Part shown: positions 29,549 to 38,862 of the stretch, piece by piece
Numbering within the stretch: the stretch's first letter is position 1
Layout: every line of letters begins with the position of its first letter
Notes under the pieces: generated by a model
What the model saw: the letters and a program-made list of their open reading frames with translations, nothing else
Told to the model about the DNA's origin: nothing
The model's database searches: none
Made by a program: the position numbers and the translations under genes
Assembly: GCF_018612875.1 (NCBI RefSeq)
Contig: NZ_JAGGRI010000001.1
Location: forward strand, 90,815-154,814
Source of the DNA: Lysobacter sp. ISL-50
GTDB taxonomy: Bacteria; Pseudomonadota; Gammaproteobacteria; Xanthomonadales; Xanthomonadaceae
Length of the DNA: 64,000 bases
Reading direction: 5' to 3'

Positions 29549-30415
29549 TCACCACTCCACCGTGCCGCGGATCACCGCCTGCACCCGGCCGCCGATCCAG
29601 ACCTCGCCGTCCTCGTCGATGCGCAACTCGATATAGCCATCGCGGCCGACCTCGCGTCCCTGGCTGACGCTGTACGCATCGCCGCGCGCGACCCGGCCGG
29701 CGGCGAGCAAGGCCGATGCGATCGCCGCGTTGGCGCTGCCGGTGACCGGGTCCTCGGCGATGCCGTCGCCCGGACAGAACGCCCGCACCACCCAGGCATG
29801 GCCGGCCTCGTCGCTGCGCGCGAACACGGCCAGGCCGAGCGACTCCTCGCCGCTGAGCGCGGCGATGGCGGCCAGATCCGGGCGCAGACCGCGCACGGCG
29901 GCCGCGTCGGCCAGTTCGGCCAGCCACCAGCGCGGGCCGTTGTCCCACAACGCCGGCGCCAACGCGCCGCGCGCCACGCCGGCCAGCGCGGCATCGATGA
30001 GCGCGCCGTGCGCGGCATCGACCGCGCCAGCACGAGCGCGCGGCGTGCGGATGCTGATGCGAACCTCGCCGACATCGTGCGCGACCTTCACCGGCAGCAA
30101 ACCCGCCGCGCATTGCTGGATCAACTCGACGCGGTCGGCCGCGACCCGCCGCGCATCCAGCACCGCCCACGCTGCGCCGATGCTCGGATGCCCGGCGAAC
30201 GCCAATTCCTGGCGCGGCGTGAAGATGCGCACGCGGTAATCCGCGCCCGCCTGCGGCGGCAGCAGGAAGATGGTTTCCGGCAGATGCATCCACGCGGCGA
30301 AGGACTGCATCGCCGCATCGTCCATGCCTTGCGCGTCGAACACCACCGCCAGCGGATTGCCGGCGCCGATGCGATGGGCGAACACATCCAGTTGCAAATA
30401 ACGTCGCAGGCTCAT
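29549..30415 (-). CDS. PhzF-family isomerase/epimerase-like protein
   Basis: 288 residues, the family length. The fold is that of diaminopimelate epimerase. Typical motifs: LDVFAHRIGAGNPLAVV at the N-terminus, the catalytic Glu in LPETIFLLPP near residue 46, IFTPRQELAFAGHPSIGAA, and FCPGDGIAEDPVTGSANAA near 212. True PhzF makes phenazine precursors, but no phenazine genes are nearby, so this is one of the many PhzF homologs whose substrate is unknown. The gene is isolated. Confidence 0.9.
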   Translation of the reverse strand: MSLRRYLQLDVFAHRIGAGNPLAVVFDAQGMDDAAMQSFAAWMHLPETIFLLPPQAGADYRVRIFTPRQELAFAGHPSIGAAWAVLDARRVAADRVELIQQCAAGLLPVKVAHDVGEVRISIRTPRARAGAVDAAHGALIDAALAGVARGALAPALWDNGPRWWLAELADAAAVRGLRPDLAAIAALSGEESLGLAVFARSDEAGHAWVVRAFCPGDGIAEDPVTGSANAAIASALLAAGRVARGDAYSVSQGREVGRDGYIELRIDEDGEVWIGGRVQAVIRGTVEW

Positions 30416-30513
30416 GCCCCGATCGTAACGGCCGCGGGCGGCGGCGGCGATGTGGCTTTAGGCCTGTTGACTCGGGCCCGGGCGGCTCGATCCGGCCGCT
30501 GCCAACGCGGCGG

Positions 30514-31032
30514 TCATGGACAGGAGTTGGCGCTCTTGTAGTCGGTGTACTTGTCGCGGCCGTCGAAGTAATGGATCTGCGCGCCGTTGAACTTGATCTT
30601 CTGCAAGGCGCCGTTGAGCAACTGCTCATGGTGCAGATGCGCGCCGAACGAGGTGCCGGTGTTGCCGACCGCGCCGATGCCCTGGCCCAGAGCGACGTTG
30701 TCGCCGACCTTGACCGAATACGAATTCAGATGCGCGTACAGCGTGCTCCAGCCGCCGCCGTGATCGATCACCACGTACTTGCCGTAACTGGTGTTGCCCA
30801 GATTGCGCACCTTGCTGACCCGGCCCTTGGCCGCGGCCACGACCTTGTCGCCCGCGCCGTTGCTGCGGCTCAAGTCCACCGCCAGCTTGGGGCTGTGGTT
30901 ATCGCGGGTATTGCCATGCCAGACCTGCTTGCACGGAAACGGCATCTGGAATTTCGGCGCGGCGGCGAACGCGGACGGCAACGCGAGCGCGGCGCTCAAT
31001 GCGACGGCGAGACGAACGGAAAAACCCGGCAT
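30514..31032 (-). CDS. M23-family zinc metallopeptidase, secreted
   Basis: 172 residues from the ATG at 31032 with GAGGAAG upstream; the longer frame lacks a signal peptide. The signal peptide is LAVALSAALALPSAFAA. The LytM/M23 domain has the first zinc-ligand region NHSPKLAVDLS and the HxH motif in FGAHLHHEQ. GNTSYGKYVVIDHGGGWSTL and YAHLNSYSVKVGD are the standard core. Such enzymes cut glycine-rich or peptidoglycan cross-bridges; in Lysobacter secreted M23 enzymes lyse other bacteria. Short, catalytic domain only. Confidence 0.92.
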   Translation of the reverse strand: MPGFSVRLAVALSAALALPSAFAAAPKFQMPFPCKQVWHGNTRDNHSPKLAVDLSRSNGAGDKVVAAAKGRVSKVRNLGNTSYGKYVVIDHGGGWSTLYAHLNSYSVKVGDNVALGQGIGAVGNTGTSFGAHLHHEQLLNGALQKIKFNGAQIHYFDGRDKYTDYKSANSCP

Positions 31033-31104
31033 GCGAACTTCCTCGAAAGAATCATGGGATGGACAACGGCGCCAGCGCGCCGCCGCGAATAAACCGCTGC
31101 GGAG

Positions 31105-31130
31105 CGGTCTCCATCCACGAGTGGAGACCG
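31105..31130. repeat. Hairpin upstream of the M23 gene
   Basis: Perfect 9-bp arms CGGTCTCCA / TGGAGACCG with an 8-nt loop, within a larger imperfect palindrome. No T-run on either strand, so it may be another small palindromic repeat rather than a terminator. Confidence 0.45.
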
Positions 31131-31275
31131 CACCGCAACGCTCCGCCAACCGCACGTCCGCCGAAGAGAGCGCGGTCGGTCGGGCCCGAGGGGGCGTAGG
31201 GCCCGTGAGTACGTGGCGGAGAAACCACAGCGCGCCGGCGTGAAGCTCGCAAGCCTCCTCCGTCGCGCGAGAACA

Positions 31276-31515
31276 TCAACGCACGTCGGCGTTGCGAGTC
31301 AGCGAACCGGCAATCGCGGCTTGCGTGATTACGCGTCCGCTCGACGACGGCGCGGCCGCCGGCCGGTCGCCATCCGACAGCGCCTGCACCTGCGCCAGAA
31401 ACGCCGCGCGATCGGCCGACAAGCCCACGCTGGTGACGAACGCCGCGTACAGCGCCAGCATCCAGACAAAGCGCAGCCGGCGCCGCGCGGCGCGGCGATG
31501 CGGGAACGAAGACAT
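31276..31515 (-). CDS. Small putative membrane or secreted protein
   Basis: 79 residues from the ATG at 31515 with GGAG upstream. The Arg-rich N-terminus (HRRAARRRLR) followed by a hydrophobic stretch FVWMLALYAAFVTSVGL looks like a signal anchor. The rest is hydrophilic. It lies between the M23 and GH6 genes on the same strand. No homolog was recognised; it could be spurious in this GC-rich DNA. Confidence 0.4.
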   Translation of the reverse strand: MSSFPHRRAARRRLRFVWMLALYAAFVTSVGLSADRAAFLAQVQALSDGDRPAAAPSSSGRVITQAAIAGSLTRNADVR

Positions 31516-31728
31516 ACGACCACTCCAGAACAAGACAACGACAACGGCCGAACCGGCGACACGGCCGCCCGAATCCGGGCACAAGCGTCCCCGGCCGCCG
31601 CGACGGACGCGGCGGATCGAATCGAAACGCAACGCGGCCGCGCGACAGCGCGCGCCGCGACAGTGCCGGGCCGCGAGTCGTCCGCGGCCCGGCCCGGGCG
31701 CTATGCGATCAGCACAGCGCCGGCCGCA

Positions 31729-32724
31729 TCAACGCCCGTCGATCAGGCGCGTGGCGATATCCGGCGAGAACGTGCCGGCCGGCGTGTTCGGCGCGATGCC
31801 GCAGGGGCCGTCGGAATCGCCCGGCACCTTCACCCACAACAACATCTCCGCGCCGCTGGCGGCGTTCTGCGAGACCACGCCGAGCTTGCGTCCGGCCGGG
31901 TTGCACCACTCGCCGTTGGAACCGTTGCCGTTGCGGCTGGTATCGACCACGAACGGTTTCTCGTAGCCGAACTGGCTCTTCAACTGCGCCTTGACCGATG
32001 CGCCGTAGGCGTTGGAATCGGCGGTGGTCTTGTAGTTCGATACGTTCAGGGCGAAGCCGCGGATCTCGCCGACGCCGGCCGAATTCAGACGCCTCGCCAT
32101 TTCGTCCGCGGCGATCCAGCCGGCGTTGCCGCCGTCGTGATAGACCTGCGCATTGGGCGCGCGCAGCTTGAACTCGCGCGCGGCGTACTGCAGCAGGCCG
32201 ATGCGCACCGCGCGCTGATCGCTGGCAAGGCAATCGAGTTGCGCCAGCGCATCGGGCTCGATCACCACCACCGCGCGGCGATTGCCGATGCCGGAGGCGA
32301 AGCTGGAAATCCAGGTGCGGTAGGCCTCGGCGCTGCCCGCGCCGCCGCCGGAATGGCTGCCGCAATCGCGGCTGGTGATGTTGTACGCGACCAGGATCGG
32401 CAGCTTGTCGGCAGCGCGCGCGGCTTCGACGAAGCGCGACACCGCGTTGCCGATGCTGCCGCTCCAGTTGCCGAACCAGCGCGCCATCGGCTTGGTCGCG
32501 ATTGAGGTCTTGATCTTGCCGGCACGCGAGTCGGAGGCGTGATCGCGCACCCACACCGCCGGATTGGAATCGGGATCGACGTAGAAACCGCTGTTCTGGT
32601 TCGCCGCCATCGCACTGCCGCTGCCGAACACGGCGGCCACGGCCAGCAGCAAGGCCGCCGGGGCGACGCGATCGCGGGAATGATTCCGGGCCTTCGATGC
32701 CACGGCCTTGTTTGTTTGACGCAT
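31729..32724 (-). CDS. Glycoside hydrolase family 6 cellulase, secreted
   Basis: 331 residues from the ATG at 32724, directly preceded by AGGAGGAG; the longer frame is not needed. Signal peptide LLLAVAAVFGSGSAMAA. The GH6 domain shows FYVDPDSNPAVWV, the catalytic-loop motif ITSRDCGSHSGGG, VVVIEPDALAQLDC, and CNPAGRKLG; the end GAEMLLWVKVPGDSDGPC carries the C-terminal acid region. GH6 enzymes cut beta-1,4-glucan with inversion. No cellulose-binding module is present, unlike many secreted cellulases. Confidence 0.93.
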   Translation of the reverse strand: MRQTNKAVASKARNHSRDRVAPAALLLAVAAVFGSGSAMAANQNSGFYVDPDSNPAVWVRDHASDSRAGKIKTSIATKPMARWFGNWSGSIGNAVSRFVEAARAADKLPILVAYNITSRDCGSHSGGGAGSAEAYRTWISSFASGIGNRRAVVVIEPDALAQLDCLASDQRAVRIGLLQYAAREFKLRAPNAQVYHDGGNAGWIAADEMARRLNSAGVGEIRGFALNVSNYKTTADSNAYGASVKAQLKSQFGYEKPFVVDTSRNGNGSNGEWCNPAGRKLGVVSQNAASGAEMLLWVKVPGDSDGPCGIAPNTPAGTFSPDIATRLIDGR

Positions 32725-33207
32725 GTCTCCTCCTGCAAGTGACGTATTGACGGGTAATGGTTGGCGGCGGCGCGTTCGTTTCGCGCGATACCTAGTTTTT
32801 GTTGCTACAGCCATCAGCTGTACTTCGTTCGCAAGCGCCCATGCCTGGCAAAATGACCGCAAGGCCGGCGCCGCACTTCTAAATTCCTCACACTTTGCAA
32901 TATTGGTCGCGGCAATCATCGACACCGAAAATTCGCCGTGTTAGTCGTGGACGCATGCTCCCTTCCCCGGAGCATGCGTCCACCAACTATCGGCCGGCTC
33001 GAACCACAACGATCAAGCGCAACCGAACACTCCCTCCAGAGCACGCGTTCAGTCTAAGTAGATAGGCTGTCGCCGACCTGTCGCAGCTGCGGCAACGACT
33101 CAGGCCGCGGCGCATCAGGCGCGAGACCGGCCTGTCGAATCCCTCTCTCATTTCGCATGCGCCGTGCGCGCAAGGCGTACGGCTATCCAGGTCATCCAGG
33201 AGTTTCA
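32725..33207. other. Divergent promoter region between GH6 and the two-component operon
   Basis: 483 nt without a gene. An AT-richer stretch at about 32795-32950 should hold the GH6 promoter. An inverted repeat around GGACGCATGCTCC ... GGAGCATGCGTCC (about 32949-32981) is conspicuous and could be an operator or terminator. Confidence 0.45.
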
Positions 33208-33918
33208 ATGCGTATTTTCTTGATCGAAGACAATCTCGACCTGGCCCAGGCCGTGGTGCAGCATCTGCGCCGCACCGGCAACGCCGTCGACCACGAATCC
33301 GACGGCCTCAACGCCTGCCGCTTTCTCGAACACGAACGCTACGACCTGATCCTGCTCGACATCGGCCTGCCGCGCATGGACGGCCTGAGCCTGCTCGCCG
33401 AACTGCGCCGCCGCGGCGACGCCACGCCGGTGCTGATGCTGACCGAGCGCTCCGACATCGAAGACCGGATCAGCGCGCTCGATGTCGGCGCCGACGACTA
33501 CATCGGCAAGCCCTTCGACTTCCGCGAACTCAGCGCGCGCTGCCGCGCCCTCACCCGCCGCCGCCAGGCGCAGACTTCGAGCCTGGTGCGCATCGGCCCG
33601 CTGGTGATGGACAACGCCGCGCGCCGGGTGAAGTTCGAGGACCGCACCATCGACCTGCCCAATCGCGAATACAGCCTGCTGGAAATCCTGGTCGGCCGGC
33701 TCGGCCAGGTGGTCAGCAAGAGCGAGATCACCAATCGATTGTTCGCGCTGAGCGAAGAAGCCGGCTCGAACACGGTCGAGCTGTACATCGCGCGGCTGCG
33801 CAAGAAACTGCCGCAGCAGTTCCTGCGCATCGTCACCGTGCGCGGCTCGGGCTATCTGGCCGAGACCATTCGCGGCGAACCGGTCCTGGCCGCGTCGGCC
33901 GGCGTCGCCCACGACTGA
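33208..33918 (+). CDS. OmpR-family response regulator (TctD-like)
   Basis: 236 residues from the ATG at 33208 (AGGAG upstream); the longer frame adds 17 residues without a ribosome site. Receiver domain with phospho-acceptor Asp51 in LILLDIGLPRMDG, acidic pair in IEDN, and conserved Lys in YIGKPF. The winged-helix DNA-binding domain has NREYSLLEILVGRLGQVVSK and TVELYIARLRKKL. The kinase starts 6 nt downstream. Similar systems control uptake of organic acids, but the target here is not shown. Confidence 0.93.
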   Translation: MRIFLIEDNLDLAQAVVQHLRRTGNAVDHESDGLNACRFLEHERYDLILLDIGLPRMDGLSLLAELRRRGDATPVLMLTERSDIEDRISALDVGADDYIGKPFDFRELSARCRALTRRRQAQTSSLVRIGPLVMDNAARRVKFEDRTIDLPNREYSLLEILVGRLGQVVSKSEITNRLFALSEEAGSNTVELYIARLRKKLPQQFLRIVTVRGSGYLAETIRGEPVLAASAGVAHD

Positions 33919-33924
33919 GCGCGC

Positions 33925-35313
33925 ATGATCGAACCCGAACACACGCGTCCATCGATCCGGCGCACCCTGCTGCTGTCGATCGGCCTGTTGTCGCTGGTCG
34001 GCATGCTGCTGCTGTTCTTCGGCGCCAGCCAGTACGGCCGGCGCGCCGCGGATTTGTCCTACGACCGCTTGCTCAACGCCTCGGCGCTGACCATCGCCGA
34101 CAGCATCACCCTGGTCGATGGACAGTGGGAGGCGAACATTCCCTGCGCCGCGCTGGAACTGCTGTCGGCGGCGCCGGACGACCGCGCGTTCTACCGGGTC
34201 TACCTCGCCGGCGGACGCACGCTCACCGGTTACGACGACTTGCCGCGGCCGCCGTCGGTGGCGAGCGATCACGCGAGTTTCTTCGATGCGCAGTACCGCG
34301 GCGAAGCCGTGCGCTTCGCCGTGCTGCGCCGCGCCGCCAGCAGCGCCGACGGCCCGGAAGCGGCGTTGGTGCAGATCGGCCAGACCCGGCGCGCGCGCGA
34401 TGAAGTCGCCAAGGACATCGTCTGGCATGTGACCGGCTGGATCGCGTTGTTCACCGTGGCGATTCTGCTGCTGGCGTGGTTCGCGATCGATCGCGCGTTG
34501 CAGCCGCTGGTGCGGATCGAACAGGATTTCAGCGTGCGCACACCGTTCGACCTGCGCCCGATCACCCGCGCGGTGCCGACCGAGCTGTCGCATGTGGTGG
34601 CGGCGCAGAACCACTTCATGTCGCGGCTTTCCACCAACATCGACGTGCTGCGCACCTACATCGCCGAAGCCGCGCACCAGATGCGCAATCCGCTGGCCTC
34701 GCTGCGCGCGCAGGCGCAGCTGTCGCTGCACCAGAACAATCCGCAGCAATGGCGGCAGGGCCTGTACGCGATCGAGCGCCACTCCGGCAAGCTCAGCCGC
34801 CTGCTCAACCAGTTGCTCAGTCACGCCAACGTGACCCATCGCGCCGAGCTGCACAACTTCAAGCCCTTGAACCTGGAAACCATCGCCCGCCAGGCCCTGC
34901 ACGAATCGGTGCCGCTGGCCGAACCGCGGCCGCGGGTGAGTTTCGAATGCGAGGCCGGCGACACCGCGCTGCACGGCGACGCGCTGATGCTGCGCGAGGC
35001 GATCAAGAACCTGATCGACAACGCGATCAAGCACGGCGACGGCGCCGATTCGCCGGTGCAGGTGCTGCTGGAGCAGGACGACTCCGGGCTCGCGCTCAGC
35101 GTCAGCGACGCCGGCCCCGGCATGAGCGCGGAGGATTGCGAGCGCGCGTTCGAACGCTTCGGCCGCGGCGAAAACGCTTCGGCGCAGGGCGCGGGATTGG
35201 GACTGGCGATCGTCAAGCGCGTGGTCGAAAGCCACGGCGGCCGCGTCGTGCTGGCACCGTCGCGGCTCGGCGGCCTGAGCGTGCGCCTGCACCTGCCCAA
35301 GGACGCGGCATGA
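33925..35313 (+). CDS. Sensor histidine kinase (TctE-like)
   Basis: 462 residues. Two membrane helices (about residues 13-32 and 165-184) bracket a periplasmic sensor region of about 130 residues of the 2CSK-N type. The dimerisation/phosphoacceptor box is AEAAHQMRNPLASL with His near residue 252. ATPase motifs: N box NLIDNAIKHG, G1 DAGPGM, F box FERFGRG, G2 GAGLGLAIVKR. It transmits to the response regulator upstream. Its stop overlaps the start of the binding-protein gene by ATGA, showing tight coupling. Confidence 0.93.
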   Translation: MIEPEHTRPSIRRTLLLSIGLLSLVGMLLLFFGASQYGRRAADLSYDRLLNASALTIADSITLVDGQWEANIPCAALELLSAAPDDRAFYRVYLAGGRTLTGYDDLPRPPSVASDHASFFDAQYRGEAVRFAVLRRAASSADGPEAALVQIGQTRRARDEVAKDIVWHVTGWIALFTVAILLLAWFAIDRALQPLVRIEQDFSVRTPFDLRPITRAVPTELSHVVAAQNHFMSRLSTNIDVLRTYIAEAAHQMRNPLASLRAQAQLSLHQNNPQQWRQGLYAIERHSGKLSRLLNQLLSHANVTHRAELHNFKPLNLETIARQALHESVPLAEPRPRVSFECEAGDTALHGDALMLREAIKNLIDNAIKHGDGADSPVQVLLEQDDSGLALSVSDAGPGMSAEDCERAFERFGRGENASAQGAGLGLAIVKRVVESHGGRVVLAPSRLGGLSVRLHLPKDAA

Positions 35314-36440
35314 AACTGCTGCGACTGATCGCAACGACGGCGCTGTTCCTGATCGCTTCGGTCGGCGTGGTGTATCTGGCACCGGCGCAGGCGCGGCCGA
35401 AGCAGAACGAACGCATCAGCGTGTTCGAATCGTCCATCGCCCGGCAAGGCCGGCTGGTCTTGCACGGATCGGCCAACGTCGGCCTGATGCGCGCGTTGAT
35501 CCTCGACTATCAACGCATCCATCCCGGCGTCGAGGTGCGCTACTCGCATCTGGACACGCAGGATATCTACCAACGCAGCGTGCGTTCGGCGGCGGCGCAG
35601 GAACGCCCCGACCTGCTGCTGAGCGCCAGCACCGACCTGCAGATCAAACTGGTCAACGACGGCTACAGCCAGCCGTATCGCTCACCGCAGAACCAGACGC
35701 TGCCCGCGGCCGCGCGCTGGCGCGACGAGGTCTTCGCCTACGGTTACGAACCGGTGGTGATGGTCTACAACACGCAAGGCCTGGACGCGCAGCGCGTACC
35801 GCAGACCCGCAGCCAGTTGCAGAAGCTGTTGCGCGAATCCGAGCATGCGTTACGCGGCCGCATCGCCTTGCAGGACCCGCGCGACAGCGCGGTGGCGTAC
35901 TTCATCGCCACGCAGGAAGAGAAACTGCTCGGCAACGACGCCGGCCCCATGCTGACCGCGCTCGGCGAAAATCAGGCGCGCTTGTTCAAGCGCATGGACA
36001 CGCTGCTCGATCAACTCTCGTCCGGCGAAATGGTGGTCGCCTACGGCGTCTTCGGTTCGTACGCGTTGCAGCGTATCGAGCGCGGCGCGCCGCTGCGGAT
36101 CGTGCTGCCGCGCGATCATCTGCTGTTGGTCGCGCGCACCGCGCTGATCCTGCGCGACGCGCCCAATCCGGCCGAAGCGCAGCGCTTTCTCGATCACCTG
36201 CTGTCGGCGCGCGGACAGGCCATCCTGGCGCGCGAAGCCAAGCTGATTCCGGCGCGCACCGACCTGCCCGCGCCGGCGCGCATCTACCCGGGCCTGGACC
36301 CGAACAGCACGACCCTGCGGCGCACGCCGCTGGGCCTGGGCTTCCTGGTCTATCTGGACGAAGTGAAGCGGCGGCGCTTTCTGCAGCAATGGCGCAATTA
36401 CCTGGCACCCGACAGCGCCGCCACGGCGGCGGCCCGCTGA
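35310..36440 (+). CDS. Periplasmic substrate-binding protein coupled to a two-component system
   Basis: 376 residues from the ATG at 35310, overlapping the kinase stop. Signal peptide LIATTALFLIASVGVVYLAP. Binding-protein fold of the iron/thiamine class: LVLHGSANVGLMRALILDYQ, RPDLLLSASTDLQIKLVNDG, YGYEPVVMVYNTQGL and GKPF-less C-lobe ending WRNYLAPDS. No permease or ATPase genes follow; the next gene is convergent 8 nt away. So this is probably a sensing partner that presents a ligand to the kinase rather than part of a transporter (inference). Confidence 0.85.
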   Translation: MKLLRLIATTALFLIASVGVVYLAPAQARPKQNERISVFESSIARQGRLVLHGSANVGLMRALILDYQRIHPGVEVRYSHLDTQDIYQRSVRSAAAQERPDLLLSASTDLQIKLVNDGYSQPYRSPQNQTLPAAARWRDEVFAYGYEPVVMVYNTQGLDAQRVPQTRSQLQKLLRESEHALRGRIALQDPRDSAVAYFIATQEEKLLGNDAGPMLTALGENQARLFKRMDTLLDQLSSGEMVVAYGVFGSYALQRIERGAPLRIVLPRDHLLLVARTALILRDAPNPAEAQRFLDHLLSARGQAILAREAKLIPARTDLPAPARIYPGLDPNSTTLRRTPLGLGFLVYLDEVKRRRFLQQWRNYLAPDSAATAAAR

Positions 36441-36448
36441 GTCGCCGC

Positions 36449-36871
36449 TTACGCCAACGGCGCGAGCTGCAACTGTTCGAACAACTGGTTCTGCGCCTTC
36501 TTGGCGAGCGAACGCGGCACCTTCACCATGAACCCGCCGCCGCCCAGCGCGACATCGCCCTGGATGATGAAGCCGTTGATGCGCACGTAGCTGGTGATCG
36601 AATACCTCGTCCCCGAGCGGTCCAGTTCCAGGAACATCGGCGCGGTCAGGAAACCGCTGCCTTTCTGGTAGGTGCGCTTATCGCCCTGGTTGTGCTTGAG
36701 CGCGTAGCCGTTGCTCGCGGCCCAGGCATCGACGATGGCGTACACGTCCTGCTGCGAATCGAATTCCACATGATCGCGCTGATTGCTGCCGTTCTTGGCG
36801 ATCAACGCCATGACGTTGAGAAAAGCCAACCCGCACAAAGCGCCGAACAGCGCCAAACCGACGATTCCCAT
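36449..36871 (-). CDS. Small membrane-anchored protein of unknown function
   Basis: 140 residues from the ATG at 36871 (AAGGAG upstream; a TTG one codon earlier is possible). An N-terminal hydrophobic helix (GIVGLALFGALCGLAFLNVMAL) is followed by a soluble domain with alternating hydrophobic residues (DVYAIVDAWAASNGYALKHN, YSITSYVRINGFIIQGDVAL). The end MVKVPRSLAKKAQNQLFEQL is helical. The family was not recognised. It is convergent with the preceding operon. Confidence 0.75.
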   Translation of the reverse strand: MGIVGLALFGALCGLAFLNVMALIAKNGSNQRDHVEFDSQQDVYAIVDAWAASNGYALKHNQGDKRTYQKGSGFLTAPMFLELDRSGTRYSITSYVRINGFIIQGDVALGGGGFMVKVPRSLAKKAQNQLFEQLQLAPLA

Positions 36872-37085
36872 CAAACCCGCTCCTTGTAAGTGTTTGCGAT
36901 GATCCGGCGCGTGCTCGCGGCGTATTCCGGCGGCGACCAGCGGGGCGGCATCATAGCAGCCATGCCGCGCGCGCTATTTGCCGCTGATGTTGGTCGGCGC
37001 CCGATCAACGGCTCGCGCTGTCGATACGCGGCCTCGCATGACCTCCAGGGCCATGACGGCTTGCGGGAGACTGTTTTCCCGGCCG

Positions 37086-37520
37086 CTATGGCCCAAGCCG
37101 CTTGTAGAGAAAGGCCGACGACGCCGGACACAGCGAAGCGAACTCTTGCGTCGCCGCGATGGCCGGCGGGGCGTGCGTCCGGTCGAGATCGACGAAGTCC
37201 AGTCGCCGGAAGAAACCGGCCGCGGTCGTAGTCAGAAGATACAGGCCCACGGCCCCGCCTTCGGCCGCCGCGCGCTCGGCGAAGCCCACCAGGGCGACGC
37301 CGAGGCCGCTGCCGCGCAACGCGGGAGAAACCGCGAGGGAGCGCAGCAAGACGTGGGGACCGTCGAGTTCCAACCCAACCATCGCGTCGATGGCTTGACC
37401 CCGGCGCGCCGCAAAGAGCCTGACGGTCGAGTTTGCGCCAAGGTCCGCCACCGGCAGCCCGCTGCCCGCCAGAAAAGCCAGCGCCTCTTGTTCGATGGGA
37501 ATCGGTGAAATCAGACTCAT
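37086..37520 (-). CDS. arsN2: GNAT acetyltransferase, ArsN2-like
   Basis: 144 residues from the ATG at 37520; the longer frame has no ribosome site. The GNAT acetyl-CoA motif is LAVSPALRGSGLGVALVGFA, followed by GLYLLTTTAAGFFRRLDF and the C-terminal signature FASLCPASSAFLYK. LYLLTTTAAGFF and LCPASA are typical of ArsN2 arsenic-resistance N-acetyltransferases. No ars genes are adjacent; the chromate transporter is upstream on the same strand, so this may be a small metal-stress group. The substrate assignment is by signature only. Confidence 0.78.
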   Translation of the reverse strand: MSLISPIPIEQEALAFLAGSGLPVADLGANSTVRLFAARRGQAIDAMVGLELDGPHVLLRSLAVSPALRGSGLGVALVGFAERAAAEGGAVGLYLLTTTAAGFFRRLDFVDLDRTHAPPAIAATQEFASLCPASSAFLYKRLGP

Positions 37521-37638
37521 AGTGACGCCCCTGTTGCTTGATCGATTTTCAGCGAGCCGATGACGCGCCCGCCTCGCACCCACTTTTCGAGCGGCTGACG
37601 ATATGCACGGCCGATAGCATAAAGGCGGCGCTGCTCAG

Positions 37639-38862
37639 CTATGTCCATCCGGCCAGATTCATCGCCATGGACGCGGACACGCACCACAGCACGATCCACA
37701 GCGCGGAGACTCTAACGACCGCCAACAGCGCAAATCCGATCGCCGCGATGGCGACGTCGGTAAAGCCGCGCACGCCTTCGGTCAGGACTGGATCGTAGAA
37801 CGCCGCAACCAGCAATCCGACGACAGCGGCGTTGACGCCGGCCATCGCGTTGGCGGCCCAGGGCCGCTGCGCCAAACGCCCCCACACCGGCAGCACCGCC
37901 AGCAACAGCACGAAGCCAGGGACGAACACCGCCAGCAACGCAATGGTCGCACCTACCCAAGGCGACGAATCCAACGGCACCTCGGCACCGAGAAACGCAC
38001 CCAGTGAGAACATCGGCCCGGGCATCGCTTGCGCGGCGCCATAACCGGCCAGGAACTTGTCCGCCTCCATCCAACCGCTCTTCACTACCGATTCCTGCAG
38101 CAGCGGCAACACGACGTGACCGCCTCCGAACACCAACGCCCCAGCCCGGTAGAACGCGGCGGCGAGCCCCGCGATCGTGGGCTCACCCGCAGACGGCCAC
38201 ATCAACGCACCGCATAAGCCGAGCAGGAAAACGCTCAGGAACACTATCGCGCCGCGGCTGCCGTAACGAATGGGAAAGGCCGCGACGACGCCCGCGGCCG
38301 CACGCCTGCAGACCAACGTCCCGAGCATCCCCCCGAGCGCGATCGCGATGAGCTGCATCCAGGCGCTGCCGGTAGATACGATCAGCGCCGCCGCGCCGGC
38401 GGCGATCAGGGCACGCGTCGCATCCGGCGCCAGTTGCCGCACCATGCCCAACAGACCGTGTGCGACCACGACCACGGCAACCAACTTCAGGCCATGCACC
38501 GCCACCGCGCCCAAGCCGTGCCCGAGCTGCGGCGCCAGCGCGGCGAAGCCGACCATCAACAGCGCCGATGGCAGCGTGAACGCGATGAAGGCCGCAAGCG
38601 CTCCGAGCCAGCCGCCGCGGAACAGCCCGATCGCAAACCCCATCTGGCTACTGGCCGGCCCCGGCAGAAACTGACACACGGACAACAACTGCGCGAAGCG
38701 AGCATCGTCCAGCCACCCTCGCCGCGTCACGAACTCCTCGCGGAAGTAAGCCAGATGAGCGATCGGGCCGCCGAACGAGGTCAGGCCCAGTCGCAAGAAC
38801 ACCCGGAATACTTCGCTCGCCGAGCCCGGACTTGGCGAGTCGTTGGGGGCTAAATCGGACAA
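37639..38862 (-). CDS. chrA: Chromate efflux transporter ChrA
   Basis: 407 residues with about ten to twelve membrane segments. Two CHR domains: the N-terminal half has LGLTSFGGPIAHLAYFREEF and CQFLPGPASSQMG, the C-terminal half FYRAGALVFGGGHVVLPLLQ and AQAMPGPMFSLGAF. These are the signatures of long-chain ChrA, which expels chromate across the inner membrane. Complete. The ArsN2-like gene starts 118 nt downstream. No chrB or chrF regulator is nearby. Confidence 0.93.
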   Translation of the reverse strand: MSDLAPNDSPSPGSASEVFRVFLRLGLTSFGGPIAHLAYFREEFVTRRGWLDDARFAQLLSVCQFLPGPASSQMGFAIGLFRGGWLGALAAFIAFTLPSALLMVGFAALAPQLGHGLGAVAVHGLKLVAVVVVAHGLLGMVRQLAPDATRALIAAGAAALIVSTGSAWMQLIAIALGGMLGTLVCRRAAAGVVAAFPIRYGSRGAIVFLSVFLLGLCGALMWPSAGEPTIAGLAAAFYRAGALVFGGGHVVLPLLQESVVKSGWMEADKFLAGYGAAQAMPGPMFSLGAFLGAEVPLDSSPWVGATIALLAVFVPGFVLLLAVLPVWGRLAQRPWAANAMAGVNAAVVGLLVAAFYDPVLTEGVRGFTDVAIAAIGFALLAVVRVSALWIVLWCVSASMAMNLAGWT

